Assembly: GCA_034096865.1 (NCBI GenBank)
Contig: JAWQFJ010001140.1
Coordinates: 123,514-187,513 of the forward strand
Direction of reading: 5' to 3'
DNA length: 64,000 nucleotides
DNA from: Theodoxus fluviatilis
Taxonomy: Eukaryota > Mollusca > Gastropoda > Cycloneritida > Neritidae
Shown: positions 28,239 through 40,590 of the stretch, in pieces
How the letters are laid out: every line of letters starts with the position of its first letter
Position numbering within the stretch: the stretch's first letter is position 1
Translations under genes and position numbers: made by a program
Notes under the pieces: generated by a model
What the model saw: the letters and a program-made list of their open reading frames with translations, nothing else
The model's database searches: none
What the model was told of the DNA's origin: nothing

Positions 28239-28262
28239 GTGGGGGTGGAGCGAGAGAAAGAG
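28028..28262. repeat. degenerate GA/GACA tract
   Basis: GAGAGACAGAGACAGAGA-type units with occasional GAGCGAG and GAAAG changes. It directly follows the ACAT array and is similar to 27475-27655 on the other side. Confidence 0.93.
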
Positions 28263-28834
28263 TAACGTTACAGTGACTTCTTTGGAATGAACAAGCATAC
28301 TAAGTGTTTTTTTAATAAATTCCCATACATTATATTACACAAACAGCCAGAAATCTCTGTCACATTAATTTTATTCAAACAGTTCAGCCTTAATCTCAAG
28401 CCCTCCAAAACAGTGTGTATGGCTGATTAAACTTTGCCATTTCTATGAAGTTAACATAATTTTTTTAACAGAAAGACAGCCATTGAGACTTCAATGTCAG
28501 GTGGGACAAATATATTTTTTTCTCTGACTCACTGCATGCCGACAATCACGACTGGGTGTGGTGGCACATGCTCATTACAAAGCGTGCTTTCTCCACACGC
28601 GCAAGAAAAGACAATGGCTGAGTGTGGGAGGCGTGCCATCAAAACCTCGCTATTCATGCACATACTTAAGAGGTGAGATGGATGGGGTGCTGTAGAGAGG
28701 GAATATCTATCCTGCTCTACTGGTGGTAGACAGTTCACGAAGAGGAACACATGTTGGCAGATACACACCTGCTGAAATGGAGACGGCTGATATGAAAAAG
28801 AAACTGAGAGAAAAAACGATGGAGCGAAATGGAG
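28263..28834. other. unannotated DNA, no gene seen
   Basis: AT-rich spacer of about 570 bp; no recognisable feature. Confidence 0.5.
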
Positions 28835-28845
28835 AGACAGAGAGA

Positions 28846-28899
<54 letters not shown>

Positions 28900-28996
28900 G
28901 ACAGAGAGAGAGACACACACAGAGAGAAAGAGACAGAGAGAGACAGAGACAGAGACAGAGACAGAGAGAGACAGATAGAGACAGAGAAAGAGATAG
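28835..28996. repeat. GA/GACA tract
   Basis: Perfect GA units pass into AGAGACAGAGAGAGACACAC-type degenerate repeats, a pattern shared with 28028-28262. Confidence 0.95.
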
Positions 28997-29245
28997 TTGA
29001 AAGGCTATGAGTTTCTATCGAAAGAGGAGATTGTATCAAGAAAACAGTAGTGAAATGCACTTTTAACGTCGATGAGCGCCGGGTAAAAAAAGTAAAATAT
29101 AACCACAGCAGCGAACAAAGCTAATTTGCCATTTTCATGTGAATAAACATTATGTTGAAATCCTCAAACATTCTGACTACTTCTCCCTCATCTTGACAAG
29201 AAAAGCATTACATCGTCATCTGCCTGCACTGCGTCGCAGGAATTC

Positions 29246-29297
29246 AATGGAACCAAAGATCCTATATACACAGTGTATATAGGGTCTTTAATGGAAC
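29246..29297. repeat. 17-bp-arm palindrome bracketed by 8-bp direct repeats
   Basis: Arms 29255-29271 and 29273-29289 are reverse complements at 16 of 17 positions, with a 1-bp loop. The octamer AATGGAAC occurs immediately outside on both sides (29246-29253 and 29290-29297). Confidence 0.8.
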
Positions 29298-29522
29298 TAT
29301 GAGGCACGGGAGTTTTAAGCATTATCTTTCGGTTTGCAGCTCTGCCGAAACCGCTTGCAAGAGAGTATTGCCCCCACTAGTCCAGTGCAAAATGAACATG
29401 TCGTGGCATGTACATTGATCAATCACGTCCTATCTTTGGATACAATCTAGCCTTGGCAGAGTAAAACCATTTCATGTTGGTATGTTTTTTGTTTTTTTGT
29501 TGTTTTTTTCGGGTTTTTTTTG

Positions 29523-29585
29523 GCGCTTTGAGTCTCACTGTGTGGGAGTATTGCGCGTTATAAGAGTGATCTATTATTATTATTT
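29523..29585 (+). mobile_element. 3' tail of a non-LTR retrotransposon
   Basis: GCGCTTTGAG, then about 20 bases later TTGCGCGTTATAAGAGTG, then (ATT)n form a compact tail. It is homologous to that at 44391-44468 and, reversed, at 8371-8440. No coding sequence precedes it, so this is a very short 5'-truncated insertion or the end of a related SINE. Confidence 0.6.
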
Positions 29586-30788
29586 TGTTTAAATCTTCTA
29601 CACCCTCTTTCTGTCATAATTTGCATGCACCACCATTTTTTCCTGACAGTTTTTAACTAAAAAAGCAAAACACAAAAGGACGTACAAGCATCAACGCCAA
29701 AGTTACGCGGAAGAACAGGAAGATGAGCGATAGAAAAAGCAAAAACGTGGACAAAGAGCAACGATGAAAGGTATTTCATAGAACTAGGGACTGCATCAAT
29801 GGCACCTCATTTATGGTCGCTCCGATACATGTCCGAATTCTATGGAGAGGAGTCCGACTAACTACCACAGACACCATTCATTTCGTCCTAAGAGACCACC
29901 TGGCCTAACCTCACGCCGTAGCCTGGCTAAGGGATGATGAATGAATCAGGAAGACGCAGGCGTGCTCCTCCTTCCCCCAACAGTCACGACACTTCGGTTC
30001 CTCGCACTCCATGGGTGCCCAGATATTCGTAGGCGTGGGAAACAGCACAGGAGAGGAAAGATGGAACAAGGAGACAGCGTAAGAAAGCACGCTTGCATTG
30101 ACGTGCTTTTTGCTTGAAATATCTGCCATCGTGGACGCGGAGCATGGTGTCATGCCATCTAGTGGATACTGTGGACACAACGAAGTCCAATTGTATCGCA
30201 AATGATCTTTGGTGCAGCCACGATCCAGCCTTGGGTTGAAAAGCTCTCCTGTGAATCGAGATGGACTTTCTACGAGTCTGTGCATCCTGTCTGTTTGCGT
30301 GTTTGTTGTAGAAGAACGATCCGGGGGCCTGATGACCGGGGGATAACATGCCAATTGCTTGGAGGTTGAGTTCGTGTATGACAGCGCCGGTGATCTCTAC
30401 AAGCAACGCTCGTGAACGATTGAGAAGAGTGAGACCCTGCTGTTCCTGGGCCAGATGTGTTTCTTCCCTCAATGTCATTTGCGGTACATAGGTTGTCCAA
30501 CCGGTATTCTTGATAGAAAGACGAGGCATGACACATTACTGTTTTGGTGCGAAATGGTCTATATTTACTGCATCCACACCCAGTCATGGTGATCAACGAG
30601 ATGAACAGATGTTTGTCATACACTCACCTACAATTGCTTCAGTGAATGATCCGCCCTGGTAAACGCAGGTGCCGACAAGAAAAATGGCGACCAACATTTT
30701 TCGGGGGGTGGCAAGGGGAAAATAGAGGGGAAATGAAGTTTCTAGTGTGACAGGGTGAAAGTGCTCTTATCCCTCTCCCCCCACCCAC
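29586..30788. other. unannotated DNA with one long anonymous frame
   Basis: A 181-codon minus-strand frame spans 29984-30529 and overlaps a 147-codon frame. Its codon use is unremarkable and no domain is recognisable. A frame of this length is expected about once by chance in a window of this size, so I do not call it. Confidence 0.4.
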
Positions 30789-30790
30789 CC

Positions 30791-30841
<51 letters not shown>

Positions 30842-31310
30842 TCACACAAACACTAACACACACATGCACAGAAATACACATACGCACGCACACACAGACA
30901 CACACATACACACATACGCAGACACAAGCACACACCCACACACGCACACGCACAGGGACACATGCACACACACAAACATACACACATACACACACATTCA
31001 CACATACACTCGCGCACACACACACACACACATACACACTCACACTCACACATCCACACACGCGCGCGCGCGGGCGTACACACACACAAACACACACACA
31101 TGCACACACACACTCACACATACTCACACACACACACACACACACACACATACGCACACACACACACACAAAAGCACACACACACTCACACATGCACACA
31201 CACGCATGCACAAACACAAACACACACATACACATTCACACATACACTCACACTCACACATACACACACATGCGCGCGCGGGCGCACACACACACAAACA
31301 CACACACATG

Positions 31311-31343
<33 letters not shown>

Positions 31344-31356
31344 ATACTCACACACA

Positions 31357-31387
<31 letters not shown>

Positions 31388-31543
31388 GCGCACACACACA
31401 CTCACACATGCACACACACGCATGCACAAACACAAACACACACATACACATTCACACATACACTCACACTCACACATTCACACACATGCGCGCGCGGGCG
31501 CACACACACACACACACACACACATGCACACACACACACACAT

Positions 31544-31580
<37 letters not shown>
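30789..31580. repeat. CA-rich tract with about 210-bp higher-order period
   Basis: About 790 bp of CA with scattered CATA, CATG, CTCA and CGCG changes. A landmark GCGCGCGCGGGCG recurs with its GGGCG at 31072-31076, 31280-31284 and 31496-31500 (spacings 208 and 216). It is surrounded each time by the same order of CACTCACACT, ACACAAACACA and ATGCACACAC variants. The tract has therefore been duplicated in blocks of about 210 bp as well as expanded by slippage. Confidence 0.9.
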
Positions 31581-31581
<1 letters not shown>

Positions 31582-32420
31582 GACGGGCGAGAAAGGGGAG
31601 GAAGGTATATATGAAATTGGTTGTAACAAAGAGGTGAAAGAGGCGAAGGCGGTGGGTGGGATAGACTCGCCTGTAGACTCAACCAGCGCTGGGAGAATTC
31701 TGACCACCAAAGGCAGTGGGAAAGGAGGTGAGAAAGGAACTGAAGATTTTGGGTGAAGGCGGGGGTTGAGTGGGATGGGGGGGGGGGGTATAGAGTTGAG
31801 ACAAAGTGGGCACGATGTATGAGGGAGTAGGGTAGAGACGAGGAGGCTGATGGTGTGTCTCAGTAAAACCTTGTCTCAAAAATGTTTACCCAAGCAACGA
31901 CAGAAACGTAGGGGAGGGAGAGATGTACGAAAAAATTAGTGGGGGAAAAAGCGAGACGCGTGGGGGGGGGTGGGTGGGAAGAGGCTGGGAGCGAGGCATG
32001 CTTCGAGGGGGCAGCTCACACTTGTTGAGAGTGTTTAACGCGAAAAAGGGTGGGGTGAAGGTGGAGGTTGGGGAAATGGGGGACAAGGAGGTGAGTGGAG
32101 GTGGGGACAGAAGGGTGCGGTAAGAAAGTAAGGGGGCGTCACGTTTTGCCTGGTTAAGAAAGGTCAAAGTTAGCCGGTGACGTAAGCGTGGCTGTGAGGC
32201 CGTGGCTGGTGAATGCAAATTGCAGGTAAATGTCTTCACGATAACCCCCAAAGGCTCGAGTCCAGGCTCTGCGGGCAGATGGCCAATTCTTAGATCGGAA
32301 CAATGAATCAGTCATGCATATGTAGATGAGCTGACCGTCTTATTAGCATACTGTCAAGGACGAGGACAATTTATAGGAGGAGAAAACAAAACCTGCTGAC
32401 ACCTTAGACCTGTTGTCTCT
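31581..32420. other. unannotated G-rich DNA
   Basis: Plus strand rich in G and GGT/GGA (a G10 run near 31778-31788, a G9 run near 31962). No gene is recognised; the frames are proline-rich on the reverse strand. Confidence 0.5.

Positions 32421-32999
<579 letters not shown>

Positions 33000-33070
<71 letters not shown>
33000..33070. repeat. (CT)n microsatellite
   Basis: About 35 perfect CT units. Confidence 0.98.
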
Positions 33071-33072
<2 letters not shown>

Positions 33073-33993
33073 GATTTTTTGTTTGGATCCATTCTCTCCA
33101 GCTTCCGATCATCAGTAGGAAGCTGATCATGGGAGGTGTCGGTATGGAGAAAAAATATATTATGGTCACCTCTGGTGGAAAAACCATTCTGCCGTTGTTT
33201 ATTGTTGTGATCAATGAGACGAAGTCATCAGAACTTCTCATGCACATCCATACAAAGAACAAAACGTTTACCTATTTGAATCTACCGATGTATCACTTGC
33301 TTAATTTTCTGTTTTCTTCCTTTGGAGAAGAAGGCAGGGATGCTTAGAGGAAGTTCATTGCGAGCAGGTGCAATTCCTGGTTTACCTAGCCAATATAAAA
33401 AAGTCAAGACTTTTGTCTGCATTGCGTGCAGCCGTTGCGGTAGGTGAAATACACCTTATTTGCTGAAGTGTGAAGTCAAGGAAAAGACGACTATGCCAAC
33501 TGGACGTTCCTTGCTTCAAGCAGCGGTTTCTGATTTCCTCCGACAATACTGAGCATTCACGACCTTCAAGCTGTAGAATGCACAGTCGCCGCCACAGGTT
33601 TCAGAAGCCAGTATCGCAAGAATGTGACTGTCTTTGCAGGCAACAAGAGATAAAGAATGAAACCAACAACAAAAGAAACACGACACGCCCGATGCGTTCT
33701 CACTTTCATATCCGTATTATTTTCCCTGAAACTCTTAGTGTCTGGCAAAGGATACACACAGAAGCTCTGTGATTGCTCAGAGCAGTGATTCGTGCAGAGT
33801 AGGAAATCAAGAACAGATGAGCAAAGTCTTTCTCGCTAATTTGATTTGAGTCCTTGAACCCAGCTGAATAATGTTAACGTTCGCTTCCTTGTCGACATCA
33901 AGGTTTAATTTTTTTATCATACCTTGCACAGTAAAAACGCAGGAAGAGGAAAACTACGGCGACTTCTGTTTTCGTTTAGGAAAATACAGCACC
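33071..33993. other. unannotated DNA, no gene seen
   Basis: About 920 bp of unique-looking sequence with frames under 120 codons and no recognisable product. Confidence 0.5.
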
Positions 33994-34038
33994 AAGGATA
34001 ATAGTAGAGGTAAGGAGCCGGTGTCAGACTATACAAAG

Positions 34039-34162
34039 TTCACCTGGAAAAAAAGAAAACAGAAAAAAATGACCGGAGTCTGACCAATTGTATTCTCTCA
34101 CGAGAGAATACAATTGGTCAGACTCCGGTCATTTTTTTCTGTTTTCTTTTTTTCCAGGTGAA
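34039..34162. repeat. perfect 61-bp-arm palindrome with 2-bp loop
   Basis: Arms 34039-34099 and 34102-34162 are exact reverse complements around the dinucleotide AC. The outer part of each arm reads, outward, as a polypyrimidine run ending in CCAG, like a 3' splice site in mirror image. An 11-bp direct repeat AAGGATAATAG lies at 33994-34004 and 34161-34171. A palindrome this exact with a 2-bp loop is either very young or an assembly/cloning fold-back. Confidence 0.93.
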
Positions 34163-34171
34163 GGATAATAG

Positions 34172-36288
34172 TGTATGTTCAAACAATCTCGAGTCAAAAT
34201 CTACTGAGTCATTGTCAAGGACAAATACATCCCATTTCGCAACCCGTGATTCAGCAATCCAGTTCAAGATGCACTGGACAAAGATCAGCGGGGAAAAAAA
34301 CCACTGCTTGGCACAACACTATTGTCTTAGGCGGGTGCTCATTACTTAGCCAATTGAAGCTATGAGCCAACCATTGGGGTCAGACAGTGTTGGCCTAGTT
34401 CAGGAGAGGACAAGACTTTTTGACCTCCATGACAGAAGATCCGCCAGGGCGGGAAACTTGGGACAAGGCTTTGTGCCTAAAGGTGGGTAGCGAAAAATCG
34501 ATGGCTTATCTACCCTGGGTATTAGATACATTCACCCTCCAGCAAGGAGTCGGGTACGATTCGGGTATTAGTCCAGTCAAAACACCTCCGTCAGTCTTCA
34601 ATCCGGGTGACTCACAGTGAGGTGACAAGATGGCTGCGATCTCCAAAAGCTAGAGATCTCCCGGTATGTGTGAATGCTGGGCGGCCTTCCTGTACGACTG
34701 GAATTGCGATCCTGGTTCTGCCCTTGGATGAAGTGTAAAACATTGTTGTTGGGACTGGTATTCCGATCTACCGCGCTTTGAGGACGAAGAGATGTGTGAG
34801 CTGTGACATGGGATGAGAGGAACGTGCGCAGTCGGTGGTTTTTAGGTAAGCAGATTATCGCAGCACCGCTACATCAGAAGAGTGCATCACAGCTATACCG
34901 CTTTATGAAAAGAATCCAGTGTGACACCATTATTCGAGAGTAAAAAACTGCACAGTGACGCTCCTGGCGCGGGAGAATTCAGTCAGGCACCCTCGTTTTG
35001 TGGACAGAAAATACACTCACTTGATACAATGAAATCCCCGACCATTCAAATATACCACTGCATCGCGGTAACAAAAAAATGAGCATTACAACAGCACTTC
35101 ACAGAGATAATTTGTGTCATAGAATATCTACATAACTCATTATTTATTAAAAGAGTTGACCAAAAATCTTCAACTATTCATAGCTGTGTCTCTGATTTAT
35201 CAATAGGAGGAATCAACTCACTTCGTCTGACCATACCGAGGAAGTTATTTCGGAGCCTCCACTTTGTCGGAAGAAGTAGACTTTTCAACTGTGTTTCATC
35301 TAAAGCCGGTGCTTCATTGCAGGATACTAATGCCGCACATTCAGTGTCCAGCCTGATAATTTGGTCGAATCACATCTGTTTTATGCGCTCACACAAGTAA
35401 GCAAATGTCCGACATTTTTTCTCCAGTTCGCATGCAAAACACTCACTTTCAATATCACTGACACACGTACAAAGGAACCGGAACCGATTGGCAGTATTAG
35501 AATCTCAAAGCTTTATGTAGAATACATCAGTAGTTCGTTTTAATAGTTACATTTTTCAAATCAAAATGTGGACTATTGAGTGAGTCGGTGTACTGGCAAC
35601 CGTTAAAGTCGGTCACTTTGACAACAGACGCTTTTGAGACTCCTTCGAACGAGAGTGCCAAGACAGATAATCACGGCTTAAAGTATGATCATGTTAAAGT
35701 GTTGGTCAGACATTAAAAAGGCCGCGCACGAGGCTTTAACTAGATGTCATATGCCCGATTTTTTCTCTCAAAACATTTTCTCGACGTTTTGGAACGAGAG
35801 TATTTAATTCGTTCCTGTGACCACAATCAACCCTTTTGCGACTATTTCGAAATGTATACTGTTGTTTGGTAACGATATCTGTGCATGTGTGTCGGGAATT
35901 CTTAAAATGAGCCTTTTGCAGGCGAACTGGAGAGGAAATGCATAGCGGAGCACGGCGCGTGGCAGCCAGTCTCGGCCAGTCATAAAATGCTGCGTGCGGG
36001 GCCCGAATTTTGTGTCGGGACACAGTGTGCGGCATTAGTGTCTTCTAACTAAGCAGCGGCTTAAATGTTGTATTTTATTATCTCGTCGCTAATTTTTGTC
36101 ATTAAGGAGGATAGAATATTATAAGGTTTTCTTATACAAGTTCTCCCCTTGCCTAATAGTTTTATGCATCCATTTCAGATAGATGGATGGAGCTTTCTGG
36201 CCTCAAAACCTGTATAGGCTATGTAAGGCCATTGAGCACGAAAACAACTAGAATAGTTCAGAGTAAGCGCAAATCAAGTCACGGTGTC
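34172..36288. other. unannotated DNA, no gene seen
   Basis: About 2.1 kb without a recognisable gene. Frames reach at most about 99 codons (35736-36035 minus). No repeat is evident. Confidence 0.5.
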
Positions 36289-36546
36289 CCTAGTTATTCG
36301 CCTCTAACAAATCGCGTAGGGAGACGCGGTGGGTCTATTCTGACCCCCGACCCACAGGGAGACGCGGTGGGTCTATTCTGGCCCCCGACCCACAGGGAGA
36401 CGCGGTGGGTCTATTCTGACCCCCGACCCACAGGGAGACGCGGTGGGTCTATTCTGACCCCCGACCCACAGGGAGACGCGGTGGGTCTATTCTGACCCCC
36501 GACCCACAGGGAGACGCGGTGGGTCTATTCTGACCCCCACCCACAG
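36289..36546. repeat. 38-bp minisatellite, 6 copies, with flank of its source repeat
   Basis: Six near-identical 38-bp units start at 36319 (GGGAGACGCGGTGGGTCTAT). The last lacks one G. Each unit contains short inverted pieces (GTGGGTC and GACCCAC). The 30 bp just before the array (TAGTTATTCGCCTCT onward) also match the sequence next to a single reverse-oriented unit at 53848-53885. The array therefore arose inside a dispersed repeat. Confidence 0.95.
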
Positions 36547-37890
36547 GGGGCTGCATCACTTTCACGTTTCAGAGTTTATCCGATGTGTGGTGTTCTTAAA
36601 AGACTCACTGTTATGTGATGGACTCTCAGGAAACGACACAAAATCACAAAACTGAAATACGCTTTTAAAAGTAAAGTGCAATAGTACTTTATTTGGTTTC
36701 CTTGAATAAATGTGCATGTACCGTGTACACCGATTGTGTTCCGATGAAAGAAAGTTGTGTGGATTTAACTGTATAATTTAGCAGAAAATGCGGTGAAACT
36801 CTCTGTGAGTTCAAGATTAAATACACATAATTTCCATTAACTGCAAAATAAAAAGCTTATTTTTCAGTCAGCCATTTTTGCGTCTATTAAATATAAAGAA
36901 GATGTATAAATCGATAAAATCTCGAAACCAATACTGTGCCCACAGAATCCTACCCGGCATCTTCATCATCACTCGCGTGCCCAGTCAAAACGTTGTCAAT
37001 GTAGGTGTGGTTGTCTTAGTTTCCTGAATAATCCTGAAAAACAGGACATTTCCTTGACCAATTTGCACAAAATATGGATATTATATAAAGAATTCTGAAA
37101 GCATGGAATGAGGAAGTTACACAGAAACCCACAAGTCATTTTTCGCTACAAGGATCAATCAAAACAAAAGTCGAACTGCGTTTTATGGCAACACCAGTAT
37201 GAGGACACCCAGCACCAGTGCATTCTCTCCGCCTATGCAAAGCACGTCTCCCAGACTGACACATCCGAAATATGTTTACGAGAAAAGGCCTCTTGCCGGT
37301 GATTAATGTTGCAGGGTTGTCATCTGTAACGTCAAAGGATATGTGTTCCCAAGAGGTCCGGGATGTGGAGAGAATACTGGCGCGTAAGTAAGGCTCGACA
37401 ACAGATCCAGATTCCCAATGCACGGTGCACACAAGACACTGCCTTCGCGAGGACTGACTCCCTACGATACTCCTCATGGAGATCACACACAGGGGAAACA
37501 GCCTTGTTTGACCTGAATACATGCGCGCGCGGGCACCGAAGCGTGAACAAACCTTGTGAACAGCCTAGCCACGACCACACGTTTTACTGCCTCATAGAAA
37601 TCGTGGTGGTGGCGGCGAAGGAGGAAGAAGACGAGGATGTCGAGGAGGACGAGAGGGACAGGGGAGATCATGAGCTTGAGAGACAGGGGGTGGGACATGG
37701 GGGAGAGGTACAGTAGACAAGAGCGCAAGGTAAGAAATGCGTTCGAGAAACAGGAGAAGAAAGACGACATAAAGAAGGAGAAAATCTGCACTATATAGGA
37801 GCTAACATTCTGCAACCGTACCACCGACAAGGGAAACAGAAAGACAGTGAAAACTAGTTGAACTGAGATGGGGAGTGCATTCATTTATAG

Positions 37891-37891
<1 letters not shown>
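36547..37891. other. unannotated DNA, no gene seen
   Basis: About 1.3 kb; AT-rich to about 37100, then GC-richer with overlapping frames up to 133 codons. No recognisable product. Confidence 0.5.
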
Positions 37892-37940
<49 letters not shown>

Positions 37941-37987
37941 CAGAGAGAGACAGAGAGAGACAGAGACAGAGAGAGAGAGAGACAGAT
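37892..37987. repeat. (GA)n/(GACA) microsatellite interrupted by a hairpin element
   Basis: GA units followed by GAGACAGAGAGAGACAG variants up to the edge of the hairpin at 37988. GA and GACA repeats resume at 38201 on the other side, so the hairpin seems to have landed in, or grown with, the microsatellite. Confidence 0.93.
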
Positions 37988-38200
37988 GGCTTGTTTACGA
38001 GGCGCAGCAATGTGCAGCGCTGCTCAGCGCTGCACAGCGCTTGCGCCGTGAAACGGCTTGTTCAGGACGCGTAGCGCTGCAAAGCGCTGCATGTGATTCG
38101 GCGCTTTGCAGCGCTGCGCGTCCTGAACAAGCCGTTTCACGGCGCAAGCGCTGTGCGGCGCTGAGCAGCGCTGCACATTGCTGCGCCTCGTGAACAAGGC
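37988..38200. mobile_element. 213-bp hairpin (MITE/foldback-like) element
   Basis: Arms of about 101 bp (37988-38088 and 38100-38200) are reverse complements with about five mismatches around an 11-bp loop. The ends read GGCTTGTTTACGAGGCGCAG and its partner. The motif GGCTTGTT...ACGCG...AGC recurs inside each arm, so the arms are themselves built of a diverged duplication. The element is very rich in AGCGCTGC palindromes and encodes nothing. No target duplication is readable because both flanks are GA repeats. An RNA copy would fold into a long, nearly perfect duplex. Confidence 0.8.
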
Positions 38201-38210
38201 TAGAGAGAGA

Positions 38211-38213
38211 GAA

Positions 38214-38294
<81 letters not shown>
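38211..38294. repeat. (GACA)n microsatellite
   Basis: About 19 perfect GACA units, followed by GA-rich and poly-G stretches (38325-38336 and about 38439-38451). Confidence 0.97.
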
Positions 38295-38895
38295 GGGGTC
38301 AAGCGGGAGAGGGTGATAGGAAGGGGGGGGGGGGAGAAACAGAGATAGAGAAAGAAAGATGGGGAGGAGTAAAGCGAAGGAGTGAGGAGAACGTAAGGGA
38401 TGGAGAGAGGGTGTGTGAGAGTGGGTGGGAGGAGGGAAGGGGGGGGGGGGGCGGATTAGGGGAGGAAGGCGAGAGGAAACATTGAAGGGGAAATAAATCA
38501 CTTGAAATCAAAGTCAAACAACGAAATGTTTTTACCAAATTTGTCTCTGAGGAAAGTACAGTTAACCTCATGGTATTCAGTTGTTTGTTCATGCAGTATG
38601 TCAATTTATGAGTCTATTGCATTACTCACTCAGGAGGGGCTCGTTTAGTTCTAACCGGTGACGAATAAAATAACTCGGCTTTATGGTATTTTCCTTTCCT
38701 TCCAGATTTATAACCTCCCGCAATCGTGACATGTTGATGTCCAGAAACCCAACCGTAATAGATTTTATTTTGTATCATGCTAAAACCTTTGTAGATGTGA
38801 GGTTCGTAGTTCACGGTAAAGACGAATCAGTAAATCTCAGTTCAAAACAGTGAATGGTAGTTGTTCTCTCTGCCTCTCTGTCTCTCTCTCCCACT
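38295..38895. other. purine-rich then unannotated DNA
   Basis: G/A-rich low-complexity sequence to about 38480, then ordinary sequence. No gene seen. Confidence 0.5.
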
Positions 38896-38902
38896 GTCTC
38901 TA

Positions 38903-38951
<49 letters not shown>

Positions 38952-39078
38952 CTCTCTCTCTCTGTATGTATGTATGTCTGTCTCCATGTCTGTGTCTGTC
39001 TCCCTGCCTGTCTCCCTGCCTGTCTCCCTGCCTGTCTCCCTGCCTGCCTGCCTGCCTGTCTGTCTGTCTGTCTGTCTT

Positions 39079-39147
<69 letters not shown>

Positions 39148-39390
39148 ATGTCTGTCTGTCTGTATGTCTGTCTGTATGTCTGTCTGTCTGACTCTCTGAC
39201 TCTCTGACTCTCTGACTCTCTGTCTTTCTCTCTCTGTGTCTCTCTATCTGTGTCTCTCTCTGTGTCTCTCTCTGTCTCTCTCTGTCTCTCTCTCTCTCTG
39301 TCTCTTTTTCTGTGTGTGTCTCTCTCTCCTTATCTCTCTCTCTGCGTCTCTCTCTCTGTCTCTGTCTCTCACTGTCTCCCTCTCTCTCTG

Positions 39391-39433
<43 letters not shown>

Positions 39434-39452
39434 CGCTCGCTCGCTCGCTCTC
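38896..39452. repeat. CT/CTGT/CCTG compound tract
   Basis: About 555 bp: (CT)n, GTATGTATGTCTGTCTCC, five TCTCCCTGCCTG blocks, about 30 CTGT units with rare ATGT, (CTGACT)n, degenerate TCTCTGTCTCTC, (CT)n and finally four CTCG units. On the opposite strand it is related to the GACA/GA arrays at 38211 and 27363. Confidence 0.96.
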
Positions 39453-40575
39453 TCCTGTCATCTTGTATCAAATTAGGAAAACAAAAAACCTTGCTCCACC
39501 AGCATTCCGTTACTGGCACCGAGACAATGAAGATGGGGACAGTAAACGAACACGGTGGCTGTGAAATAAGAGTTGGTACTTTATGTTAGTAAACATCGTG
39601 TAGTTGAAATCGGGATACGACACTGTGGACTGGCAACAGAGGTATCTGTACACAACGTCTGAGTGTCGTGTTTCAAAACCGAGAGACTGTGTTATCTCTG
39701 GCTCTTTGGTTCATTGTGTTTTTCACATAGCGCCACGCGAACTGGCATAACTTGCATTTACGCTATATCCGAGACGCAGCTAGTGAAAGACGTGCGTTTT
39801 ATGCCGTTCTTGCTGGCATCTACAGGAAAATATATTCCATTAACTGTTTTGCAGACATAGATTTTCACCTCGCATTTGACAACTCTGTCTTCCCTGCCCA
39901 CCCACACCCCCACACCCCCACATCCCTAAGAAAAAACCCACAATATCTCTTTAAGTCAAAACTATCTCGCAAAATGTACGTAGTGCCGCTCAAATGCAGA
40001 CAGCACACCTTGCTTCCCTGGACGAATGCTTCAGTGCAAATCTGAACTCGTGGAGATTGCATATTCAGCAAAGCCTCCCAAATCCCTCTTTCTTCTTGCT
40101 CGCGTTTCACCATGACGTCAGATCCATCAGACTGCCGCCCCTGTGGCTGTGTAATCCCTGGAGCGCGATGCCTGCCTCTCAGGACACGCGGTGTCCATGC
40201 CAACAGCGCAAGCAGCACCGGGCATCCCTGATTCAACCATTTGCATCGCCACTGTCTGGGCATACTTACAGGAGCGAAACAGGCCGTTGTTGTGAATGAA
40301 CTGCTGGATCCAATACTTTTGAAAGCAGCATTAGTTTAGTTGCATGCATTTTCAGATTTTTCATCTTGCACACAGTGGGGTATAGCGTTTGACACAAAGG
40401 GAAGACGCTAAATTTACCGTCCTTGAACTCGTCCATGTTTCACGTGGGTACCCGTAATTCACAATGTGAAAGATGGCAATTTTTTCACCACAGAGATGTT
40501 GAGCTAGAGATTTAATTTTTCAGCGAGACTGTCACTAGAAAATTATTTGAATCTGTAACGAACTGGTGTTGGTGG
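39453..40575. other. unannotated DNA, no gene seen
   Basis: About 1.1 kb between the CT tract and the Mutator-like element. Frames up to 132 codons, none recognised. Confidence 0.5.
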
Positions 40576-40585
40576 CCTGCAAGGG
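40576..40585. repeat. target-site duplication of the Mutator-like element, left
   Basis: CCTGCAAGGG matches CCTGCAATGG at 41473-41482 with one mismatch. A length of 9-10 bp is the usual size for Mutator-like elements. Confidence 0.6.
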
Positions 40586-40590
40586 ATGTT

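Noticed and set aside
29984..30529. 181-codon minus-strand frame without repeats
   Set aside because: About one such frame is expected by chance in 64 kb given normal stop-codon frequency. No domain, splice sites or start context support it.
36319..36546. CRISPR-like array
   Set aside because: The copies are contiguous with no spacers, and the genome is animal. It is a minisatellite.
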